A stretch of DNA of 64,000 bases from positions 8,060,001 to 8,124,000 of the forward strand of contig OZ059899.1 in assembly GCA_964057225.1 (NCBI GenBank), written 5' to 3'. The notes under the pieces are model-generated. The model was not told the origin of the DNA and ran no database searches. It saw only the letters and a list, made by a program, of their open reading frames with translations. The position numbers were made by a program, and so were the translations under genes. Of this stretch, positions 11,893 to 23,100 are shown one piece after another (the stretch's first letter is position 1; each line of letters opens with the position of its first letter). The DNA comes from Auanema rhodensis. Lineage: Eukaryota; Nematoda; Chromadorea; Rhabditida; Rhabditidae.

Positions 11893-13351
11893 CTAAGTTG
11901 CTCCGTATTTTGCATATAAAGTGCTGTATACGAATCTTAGAATTTCATTTTCAGCCTTGGCCCGATTTTCAGGTTGTAAACCATCCAGAGCGCGATTTAG
12001 ACTGATACTAAAAACATCAGATGCTTGGGATTGTGCATTTTGAGGAGTAGGCTCCTGAAAGCGAAAGTCTGAGAACTCGTTAACGTTAGAACTGCGAACC
12101 TGTGGATCTGGATCAGGCTTTTCTTCTTTTTTACTTTTTTTGGGTGTAGGTTCAACACTATCTTGCTTAGGAATATTTTTTAGTAAAGTATCTAGAATAG
12201 AGGAGCATAAATTATCCCGATACTCTACATCATCTTTCACAGATTCAATCGATGTACTACAAGCAAATTATATCAATTAAAGAAGGAATTTTAGAAAACT
12301 CACTTTATAATACTAGTTTCATCATTTTCTAGGAGACGAGCAATAGCAGGAATTAAAGATTTTTCAGATTTGTTGGTACAATTTTCTTTTATTTCTTTCG
12401 AATTTTGGAGTTGGGCAGCTAAATAATGATAAGGATTAAAATATCATTCATACTAACATACTTATTCTTTGACGCTCTTTCAACAAGTCCTTGTTTTTCT
12501 GATCTAATGACCGTTCTCGTACTTCACGCAATCTATAAATTCCATATTTAATCATAGAAATTACAGGTCATGACTAACTCTTCCTGGTTCAGATAACAAA
12601 TATGGTCAAGCGATGCGGGATCTTCAAGAAAATATTCACCAGAAATCTAAAAAAATTTCTGTATACAAGTATGCGATGAACATTTAACTAACCAAAATTC
12701 GAACATATTTTTTTCTTGACTTGCATCTTGCGCATGCATAATTATCAGCTTTTTGATGATTTCTTCTATGTAATATGAAACGATAATGTCGGTTTGTTTT
12801 GGGATCACAGTATAGGACAGCTTCTTTATCAGAATGATCTAAATTTAGAGTTTTAGTTGAATAAAACGAGCGTCAATGGGAAATAATATAACTTCGACAG
12901 AGGGCAAACGAACATGAGAATGCAAGAAAATGAGAGAAAATAGAGAGTAAAAAACAAAAATGGATAAATACAGAGTAAAATCAAAAATAATGGTAAAGAA
13001 AGAAAACATACCGTTCATAGGTACGATTTGGCCCTTCCAATCCGTAATCACTTTTTTAGTGTTTCCCACGGAAATAATGTTTTGAATTCCACGCTCTTCT
13101 CCTTTCTCCTCATCTGAAACTGGAAAAAAGTTCTAGCAAATGACGACAATCAGAATAACACAGTAGTAAGAAGTTTTTTTTTCCTTTTCTCTGATATCAT
13201 GATCATAACGACATAGAAATACGGAAAAATGAAGAAGAAAAAGTACAAGACAATTCAAAGAAAACATACCGTCTAGCATTTCGGTCTTAAATGCCGAAAA
13301 TAGAAATGAGGACATGTCCCCGTCCAAGGTATTAGCAGTAGCTGTGAGCAT
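11893..13351 (-). CDS. Putative C2HC zinc-finger-like / BESS-like nuclear protein
   Basis: Predicted 317 residues if translation starts at the ATG at 13351; the true start may lie further upstream. Exons (minus): 13270-13351, 13012-13119, 12693-12838, 12579-12646, 12462-12532, 12304-12418, 11893-12256. The second and third exons encode DWKGQIVPMN, then HYRFILHRRNHQ, CARCKSRKKYVRIL and, in the fourth, DPASLDHICYL: a possible C-x2-C...H-x-C metal site resembling FLYWCH-type fingers. A charged helical region follows (LREVRERSLDQKNKDLLKERQ), then a Lys/Pro-rich basic stretch that looks like a nuclear localisation signal, and a C-terminal FSISLNRALDGLQPENR segment resembling a BESS dimerisation motif. 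A DNA-binding or chromatin role is a guess from these hints; I do not recognise an orthologue. Confidence 0.72.
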
Positions 13352-16349
13352 CAAAACTTCTCTCAAAGTCTGCAACTTGTTATCATGAAGATATGTGTTA
13401 AGCCGAATAATTAGTGTAGAATATCAAAATTTATTTATAAAGCAGAGAGAAGTAAGAGCAAAAATTGTATCGGAATAAAAATATATTACAAAAGTTAAAA
13501 AGAAACGAACATAGAAACTAGGAAAAAAATTAAAGAACAGCGACTATGCGCATACGGTTAGCTATGTAGAGAGAAACGTGAGAAAGAAAGAGAGCCTGAT
13601 GGGAAAGACGCGAGGTGGGTGGGTGCTGCTGCAAGGAAGACGGGGTTGTTGGTCATAGTTGTGCTGTATGTATGCGTTCTTGTCTAGGAAAGCCGTTTGT
13701 GTATGTGTTTGAGTTTGAAAATCGAAATACGCAACCAAGTTCTCATTGTCGCTCAGGTAAAACAAGGTTCTGATGGATAGAAAGGGGCGCGAATGACAAT
13801 CAATTGGCTGTTGGTTGCTTGCATGGTCGGTTGAAGTGTATATATGTAAGTATGCGTGTATGTATGTTGGGGTCTTGGCAATAGTGCGTGGGGTATGAAT
13901 GAGTGAATGAACATGCATCTAGCTTGATAGATATAAAATGAAGGATGCGGAATGACTTGATAACAATAACCAGAACAAAGATTTTGAATGAGAATACATT
14001 TTTTCTAATTAGCATTGTAGTATCAGTTTGAATATCATATATAATAGTATCAGTAATCATAGTAATCGACATCGGTGTTGTGGCTATGTTAGTAGCCATC
14101 GTTTCAATAGATGGCAATATTGCATGTGAGTTTGAGAAGGAACAACGATGAGTAGCGCGGAAGTGCTCTCGGTCAGAGGCCGGACCGGTCGACAGCGGAC
14201 GCCACACGCACACGCATTACTCCAACCCAGTTCGCTATTCTATACTCCCCACAGCTCATCTCTCGTCATCGTCGTACACACTATGCACGAATCTGACGCG
14301 GCACGTACGCGGCGCGTTCTATCCCGTGTTGTTCTCTCTGTCTCTAGTTCCTCCATCGTTCATACTTTCTCATTCTCCAACCATTTCTCTCTCTATTCAT
14401 GTCATTTTCCAATTTTCCTCCTCTCTTTTACACATGTTCTTGTCTCTTTCTCTATCACTCTCTTTGACTATTTCATCTTCCGCTCTTCTAGTCACGGGAT
14501 CATTCTGCATAGCTAGCTGTGATGCTGAGGCGGCTAGCTGAATGTGACCAGCCCCAACGACTGACAAGCAAATTGCCCAACTCTTTGACATCGATGATCA
14601 ACAGGATTGTTCAGCTGACATTGTTACGACTGCCTGCTGGTCATGCACGAATGTGGCGATCATTTCTCGTCCGTCCATCTCGTATTGAGCGTGACTGCAA
14701 CAAGCTAGTTAGCTAAGCGACTATTTCTCTAGATTGAGTTTTGGGTCGTATGATGTCGCAAGTGGGAGAGGCAAGAATGAGACACGGTACATAAGACAAG
14801 ATCATCGACCAGTGCGTTTTCAACATGAAAAATGTATAAATCAATAGTTTTGAATCATTTGCTAAATACGTTAAACTTCTGGGAAGGTTCAGTTGACAGG
14901 TATATTTAGCAGAATACGGTGTGGAAAAAAAATGTACGGATTGTGCAAATCGACACGAAGATGAGATGTGAGAGAAAGAAGAGGCTCGTCGTCATGTGGA
15001 CCTTGCCCCCGTCAAGAGTTTATCGCAATGAATTACAAGATAAGGGAAAGGTGAAAGTAGTTTAGTTCGCAAATTATTTGCATGGTATATAATGAAATAC
15101 CTTGAGTGCAGAATAAAAGTAGGAAAAATGAAAAAGTTCACGAAAATGCACGATTATAAAATCGTACATTTTCGTACACATTCGATCATAATCCAAATAT
15201 TGATCATTGAAATATCCAGTAACGTTTGCAGGAATGTACGGTAATCGTATCATTTAGTTCCCACGTGTTCAAAGACGATTCAATGGAAATTTTGTTTGCA
15301 TTTTGGTGTCGCACTACATACACGTAGTGCAAGAGCTCTCAGAAGGAAAACGTACTATAATGGTTATAGATCATAAATGCTTTACACTTGATATACACAT
15401 TATCGAGGCATAAAAATTAAAAAAAAAACATTTTTTTTGGTTAAACTAAGTAATTTTTGAAAACAACCAGTATGAACATATCATATGGTTTTATAATCTT
15501 TGTCTTATCCATATGCTTTCTTTTCAACCTTTTTTTTTGCTTCTTCATTTTTCTTTCACATCTCTTTCTTGCTTTTTATCACATTTTGAAAAAATAAATA
15601 AATTTTTAATAATAATATTTAATTAAAAAAAAGCAAAATATGCTATATTCTTCTATTAGAGTATCGAGACGAAAATTGAGTTTTTAGTAAGGATAAGCCA
15701 AGATTACAATTTCATTCATAATTAGAGATCAACGATCATTCAAGGTAATTCGGAAATGTTGTTGATAGAAATGTTATGAGTAGTATGTACAAGCTTCAAT
15801 GAAAGCCTCAACTATAATCCCATGAAATATACATTCGTATATGTGCATAGCATGCGTACTATACATGACAATATCCGATTTAAATTTTTTTTTGTTTGGA
15901 TAACTTATCAAAGTTTCCAGTAAAAGTTCAGAAATCTCGACAACAAATTCAATATTTCGTACTTTTCTCGTTCATTTGGGTAAACTTCTGCAGATTGCTA
16001 AGCTCTATGAATAAAGTGATGTTGATTAATTCAGATTTGGAGGGGAAATATTAAGATAAACAAAGAAGAATTTGAAATAGTTTATATGAATATATTCAAA
16101 CATAGTATAAATACTAGGTGAAGCTATACAATTTGTTCATTTTGTAGGATTAGAAACAAGAGAAGCATGACGGCATATTCAAAAATACTCGTATTAAGAT
16201 GTAGCTCCTAGATTGTGATATTTTATGGATTCACTAGTGTATAATCAAGAAAAAAATGACAAGAATATGTGGTTAATAAAGAATAAATAAATATATCTGT
16301 TCGAGTAATGTATTAGTATATAAATAATAATATTTATTGACAAAATAAG
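13352..16349. other. Intergenic / possible 5' region
   Basis: Three kilobases between the zinc-finger-like gene and the 3' end of the deacetylase region. The segment 14140-14760 is GC-richer than its surroundings, with many CG dinucleotides and a TCTC/TTCTC-rich tract at about 14330-14470; it lies upstream of the minus-strand zinc-finger-like gene and could hold its promoter or a 5' exon. The rest is AT-rich. Open frames here have low-complexity Ser/Leu translations from the pyrimidine tract and are not credible genes. Confidence 0.5.
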
Positions 16350-19300
16350 TTAGTATGGTGATTTGCCAATAGGGTTTTCAAGCCATGGATATAACTCGGG
16401 ACATGGTGAACATGTCAAAAATTGATGTTCCTGGCTGTTCATCGTAGGCGTTCGATACATGCATTTATTTGGTTTCGTGCAGCTGTTCGTGCGCATTCCT
16501 TGAGGATTCTGGCTGAACTGGGTAGCTGTTGGGCAACGAAGAGCTTCGCTCTTAAACAATATATTGAATAATTGAAACTAACATTAGAAAAAAGAATAAA
16601 GAAAAAATACTTACTCGATAAATTTGACTTAATGGAAGCGGATGTTTCATCCAATCAATTAATTGCTTCATATTTACTACAAACACATCCTTATTTTGCG
16701 TAATTATTTGGAGGAAACTGTAAATGGATGAGTTTCAATATAATTTAAAATATTTGTATACTTGTTCAATGCCACCATTCCAGTATTTTTTCCATTTAAT
16801 TGAAGGAAATCGGCATTTAGTGACAAAACGTAAGGTGCTCGGTTGGATGTATAAGCTCGATCAAAATTACGCAAAAGCATGGAAGTCTGAAAATATAATG
16901 AATTTTCATAACTTTTGATAATTAACTAACCAATTCATCGACAGTGTTATTCAAATCTACAGCAGCCCTAACCATACTCGAACGTCTATAGCTATCTATT
17001 TGGTTTAAGTATATTCCATAGAATTGGTTTAATGGTACTTCCCAAATTCCAGGGAATGAGCTGAAAGCAGCAGTATAATTAGTCCAGTATTCTTTATATA
17101 TTCTTTACCTTGTAGGACAATTTTCTTCATGACAATTCCATGGTACTAAGTAATCTAAAGTTTGAGGCCAATATGGTTCACCATTAACACCAGGGTTGGC
17201 AGATAATGTGTTGTCATAGATGAAGCCGGCTCTAGCCATCATCTAGAAAACATTTATTTTCAACTCAAAACAATTGAAATAACAGACTTCAAATTGTTCA
17301 TTGCCCCCAGCTGATAATTGCGGAGCTCTCATTCCAATAATTTCCTCTTCTAGAGAATTTGAAAATTTGGCCATAATTCGTCGTTGACCATCGATTTCAT
17401 TTAGCCAACGAGATGCATTCTCTCCAGACAAGGATACATGTCTGAAATACGATTTCTACAGTCAATTTACAAAAGAAAATTTGAATAGTACGAAATAGAG
17501 TTTGAAGCTAATTCCATGCCTCTGTCAGATAACCATTGAACACCATCATAATTAGTCCATTCATGAGATATGAAGAAAGTTGCCTTTATTGGACAACCAT
17601 TAGGAGTACTGTAATTTTGAATATAATCAGCATTATTTTATTGATTCTAACTTGAATTTAGTATTTTCGAAAAGTTCTTTATAATCCGGCAGTGTGCGAC
17701 CATTGACAGCATCATCAAATGTTAATACAACAAACTGTGGAACTTCGTGAATTGGAGAATCACGCAGCGGTGATCGACGTCCTATAACGTATCAATATTT
17801 GAACATTGAGGATTATACACATAATGATAGTTAATTATTCAGATAGAGTTTTAGATTAACCGTTTGGTGAACAGAAACAGTCTGGCAATTGGCAAGCATG
17901 TACATTACACGGAGCCGCCATGCTTCGAGGTTGGAATGATTTAGAAGAGAATCTGAGAGCTCCACCAGCCTCATGTTTGACTTGTGATGAACGAGAAGCT
18001 AAAATAATATAAATATTTTAGTTTACTTATTTAATTGAATTTACTTATATGTCGGCAGTACCCATCCTCTATGTAATGATTGCTGTCACATTGGCAAATG
18101 CCATCTACGCATATAGATCCTCCAGAACATATCTGTCCAGAATCACATGGTGAATCAGGATAAACGAATGATGCTCCATCTATAAATAATGTTTACTATA
18201 CTTCATGAAAACTATAAAAGATTATTTCATATTTTAATGTTTGTTTCTTATCTTTTGTTTTATTTTCATACATTGATGGCCCTATTCTTATCACAACATT
18301 TAAAAAAAAACTGATAGATTATTTCAGTATTATTATTTTTAAAAATTTTTATAGATATGATAGAGAAATATACCTTTGCTTTTACAAACACCATTAACTA
18401 TAATATGACGAGCAGCACATATACAGATCTTCACATCAGAATCACAGATTGAACCTCCAATACATTGTTCTCCATTTTCACATGTATTTCCAGGATGAGC
18501 AATGTTATCTTTTACTGCTATAAATAAATTCAGTCACGAGAATGAAAATCTAATTCGTTTCTTACGTTTCAAACATTTTCCATTCTTGATAACTAAATGA
18601 CTTGGACATTGACATCGTCCATTTTCGCAAGCAGATCCATTCATACATATATCACCTCCTCTTCAAGTATAAAAACTTTATAAGCTTTAAGGAAAAAAAA
18701 GTTTACCGGCATGTGGATCCTGGCTTGCGTCCTCGAACTCTTGGAGAAACTTTTTTCGTTGTGATAGTCATATGATCTATAGCAGCTACAGAAACTGTTG
18801 TAGTTGTTGTAGTTGTGGTCGGTGTAGTCCTTGCCGCTGTCGGCGGAATCGTTGAAGTTGTCGGAATCGTAGCCTTACGTGTTGTTACACCAGGTGCATA
18901 TGGTCGTTCATAAATCGGTCGGGAATGGCGAACTGTAATTTTATTTTGAAAAACTCAGCTGAGTTATCTGAGCTTGCCTTCATCTGAATCTTCACTTTTG
19001 TGTCCAACACCCTTGACAATGCTTCCAAAGAATGGAGGAGAAGTTGGCTTTCCGATTTTAGGCCAAGAAGGTGTCTGAAACATATAACATGCCCGTGTGC
19101 TTAGATTTAAACTCCTTACAGATGCAGTAGAAGCAAAAGGTCGCTGTGTTCGTAAGTTTGGCAATTTTGTATGTGATTTAAGCTGAAGGAAAACGCAATA
19201 AGCTTTAGTTAGAAAAGAGACAAGTGAGTTTTGCAAATCGAATAAACGGTATAAACGAGTTCTTACTTTCTCATAATCCACAAATTCACACCATCCGGTT

Positions 19301-19421
19301 GTATTGAGATAGAGGCCCGGAGGACATTTACAGACATTATCGATACACTTAGCAGCGTTGGTGCATCGATCCTTATAAACATCACATGGCTGACCATACT
19401 TTAGTTGCTTTGGGCGAAGTG
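16350..19421 (-). CDS. EB modules plus polysaccharide (chitin) deacetylase-like domain
   Basis: These exons encode four EB modules (for example QPCDVYKDRC... at 19267-19421, GGDICMNGSACENGRCQC near 18600, CENGEQCIGGSICDSD near 18460 and CDSGQICSGGSICVDG near 18130), a Thr-rich linker near 18800, then a deacetylase domain: CNVHACQLPDCFCSPNG, PQFVVLTFDDAVNGR, CPIKATFFISHEWTNYDGVQ, ELASNSISHVS, MRAPQLSAGGNEQFE, and a C-terminal tail ending NPIGKSPY before TAA (16350-16352). Family: carbohydrate esterase 4, chitin deacetylase-like proteins of cuticle and eggshell. The Asp pair of TFDD is present, but the first His of the usual HSxxH metal motif is Asn. No initiating exon with signal peptide was found; the first exon begins in phase 2 after an acceptor at 19422 and fits the donor at 20898 of the EB gene, so this is probably the alternative 3' part of that gene. 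Confidence 0.85.
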
Positions 19422-20135
19422 CTGAATTATAACTCTTCTGATATTTAATGGAATAACTCTGATATATGCTGAACACATGTTCAAGTTGGAAGTTTATACT
19501 TCTTCAAAGTATTTTGGAAAGCATTCTATATAAAACAATGTTTGAATAACGTTATGTTTAATTAAGCAACATTTCAATGTGTCAGACATGGTAACGATAA
19601 AACAGGCTAATTGTGAAAAAGGTAAACAAATTCTGTAAGAGTTGGGTGGTGAGAAGAGCAAATTTAGGTAAGTATAGAATGCTTCCAAGCGTACTTGCTA
19701 CACTACACTGGAAACATTCATTTTATGGCTTATAAGATATATTAATATATAAATATTATAAATATAAATAATAAACATAAATATATACGAACAAATATAA
19801 AAATTATTAGAAACAAATAAGTTAACTGTACATCTGTCAGACCGTACATACGCTACGAGATGTTAGCACTAGTTACACACTCGGCATAATTATTTTGAAG
19901 CATCTTATTAACGAATTAATTGGAGAAAAAATATCTTAAAAAGAACATGAAAACAATACATGTGTAAAAATCATTTTTAAATTATATATAAACATATAAT
20001 AAAGCAAAGTATATTATACTTGTTGCTCAATTAAATTAATTATGCAAAAAACATGATTAGAAGAAATCCTATAAGTGTAAGCATACGTTACGTATGGGAA
20101 CTTCTTTTGGGAAGAAAAAGGTCATTGAGAATTAA

Positions 20136-23100
20136 TTACCACGATTTACAACAATTATACTCCTCGGTGGCAAAACCGCCTGAGGTAATATAGCAGTAAG
20201 AGCGTGGGGGGCAATTGGGTTCTAATCCATTGCATAAAATAAGTTTTCCGTATGAATCTCGGGTGGCTTCATTACCTGGCGGACAGTTACCGTTACCAGA
20301 GCCACCAGTTTTGTAGCTAGCTACACTACCAGTTCCCGATCCGGATCCGGAACTTGAAGTTGTTTTTGGTTTTGGTTTTGGGCGGCGGATGGGAGGGCCG
20401 ACTACACGAGGCTTTTGCCCTTCGGCACGGGCGGGAGCTCGCGCAGCTACAGTGACTAGCGGTGTTAGGGTAGTTGATTGGATAACTCTTTGGTTTTCGT
20501 ATTCCGATGACATTGACGATTGTGATTGTTGGATTTCCGGTTCAGCGTGACCCGAAGCAGGCTTCTGCTTCTCTGACAGGACCCGATGTCTGGCATAGGA
20601 AATCGGGATCGGACGTTCACCGATTTCAATTTCTGGAAAGCGTTCTGTTAGTAGGAGCACACAGCAAATAACAATTTAAAAATTAAGCTAGTTTTCACAC
20701 GTTTGGTAATTGCTTTGTCAAAGCTGGCAAAAATAGCTTTCCATTCATCTTAATCACTTGATGATTTAGATGGAAAACCATTAGTTTTAAAAACACAGCA
20801 CTCAATAAGCACACCAGAACTTGAATAGAAGATTCATTTATTCAATATTGTTCTTGTATTTAAAAAAAATCTGTATCGATATGAACTATTAAATGTACCT
20901 TCAAGAAGTTCGCAAACTCCAGCGTTGTCTACTGTGCCCGGTCGGCAACGACATCTTCCAGCTACACAAAGCTTTCCTTCTCCACAGTTATTATCATTTT
21001 CACATTCTGTTGTCGCAGCTAAAACATTAAAAATAGGGTTATATTATAGAAAAAGTAGTATTACGATTACTAATGGTTTCTTGAGTGGTCATTTGGCTTA
21101 CTGAAGCACCGGGAGGAACTTTACATTCAACACCAAAAGCAACTTGACCACGTGGGCACATGCAAATTAGTGTGTCGTCATCACATCTGTGAAAAAGATG
21201 AAATGAAAAAATAAACTGGTTTCAAGAAAATACTTAGATCCTCCTTCACATGTTTCTCCATTTTCACAGCTTTCTAGAGGCTTGGCAAAGGTTTTCATTT
21301 GAGGTGTTGTAGACATTGGCATCTGTACACAGAATCCTAAAATATCAAAAAAAATTATATTTATACTCCTGGCTGTATTCTCACCAGAAAGAGCAACAAA
21401 TTGTGGAGCACAACGACATTGTCCTGAATGACAACTGAAAAGCAACCGATCAGTAAAGAGGTTAAATAACAAATAATTTTCAATAATTTCATTTTTTATG
21501 AAAGAAGTTGAGTGAGCGGCTGCTCATGGATTTGTATGTAGTTCACCTTTGAAAAGTTTTTTTTTCAAATATTCTAGAAAAATTTAGAGATTCAATTATA
21601 ATTGAAATTGATTCACGAATAATCGGAGATGAAATAAAAATGAAAACTGCTGTCTCTGCAACATTGCTAAATTCAATGTTAAACTGTGACTTAATGAATA
21701 TTTTGAAAGACAACAATTTATCACAAGATTTTATAAAGGTAATATGTTACATTCTTTAACATATTATTGAATGTTTTTCATTTTAAGGCCATAATAATAG
21801 CAAAAATTGAAGAATTTGATGATATATTTCAGATAATATCAAATCATTTGGAAGAAGAAATTAACTTTGCAGAGAAAAGGGTAAAGTCCAGGTGTTTGTA
21901 GAATTTTTTTTTATTTCATAAAACTAGAATCACGAAATTGCAAAAATTATTTATGGTTTTCAAGATGTCATAAAAACATCATTGCATACAAAGAAGTTAA
22001 AGAAGAATCATAAAAGTAATATTTGAAGAATTAACATTCAAATATTTTTGATTTGTTTTAGATAGAAGTCATCAAATCTTATCTGGTGATTTTACTATAT
22101 TACAAGGGATGAAAGATCAAGAGTATGTTTCTGATATACGAAAAAATTATTTCTTATAATATTCAGAAAAGATATAGTTAAGTTTATTAATGGAACACCT
22201 ATACGTATGTATATTTTATTTTTTAAAATTTTTTCTGTGAATTATTAAGGTCCAAACTTTACATCATCATTTGCATTGAATATGATTCAAAATAAAAATG
22301 AATCTCCTTCAGAGCAACAAGTAAAGTCTAAATGGTATTTCAAATGAAATTCATAGAAATTTATCATTTTTTGTTTGTTTTTATAATCTAATGTTTCGAA
22401 ATATTTAGGATTTTACCAGAAAATATTGATATTGTACGTATTAATGAATTAAAGAAGCAATATTTAACACCAAAGAAAGGTAATTCAAATTACAGATTAT
22501 TTCTATGTTTTTGATTTTACAGAAAACTCTTTCAGTTATTATACACCTGTTCGTAAGTTAAAGTTTATTTTTTCTATTTTCATCTTTTTTTTTCAAAAGG
22601 TCCGCGATATGAATCAAAAGAAGCTCAAGAAATGCTAAGAAGTAATCGAAAAACTATTGTTTAATTTTTTAATTTCAAGTTGTTTTTTTTTTATGTTTGT
22701 TTTTAATTATACTTAAATAAATATCATGTATATGTATTACCTGCTTCCATTGATACAATCTGTATTAGCATCGCAGCTTTCTCCTGGTACAGCTTGACGA
22801 CGTGTTTGAGGTTTCTGTTCTTCGACACATGTTCCATCTTTTATAAGTGGCTTATGGCTAGGGCAAGCACAGTCCTATATATTTATGATGAAAAACAATA
22901 AATTGAAAAAAAATTTTGACGTACCCAATCGTCGTTACAAGTAGATCCTCCAGTACAAGTTTGACCGTCACTACAATCTTCACCTGGCTTAGCAAGTCCG
23001 GGTGTTGTAGAAGAAACAGCCGCTGGAATTCAATAAAGGTTAATATGGAAAATGTTATAATATATGGTTAAAGTATTAAATTATATATTGTATAATAAGT

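Noticed and set aside
14148-14541. Ser/Leu-rich open frames
   Set aside because: Overlapping frames on both strands produced by the TCTC-rich tract, not protein coding.
19494-19688. Possible start exon for a separate deacetylase gene
   Set aside because: The open frame ends in a stop before 19421, has no signal-peptide shape at its start, and no donor in the required phase.
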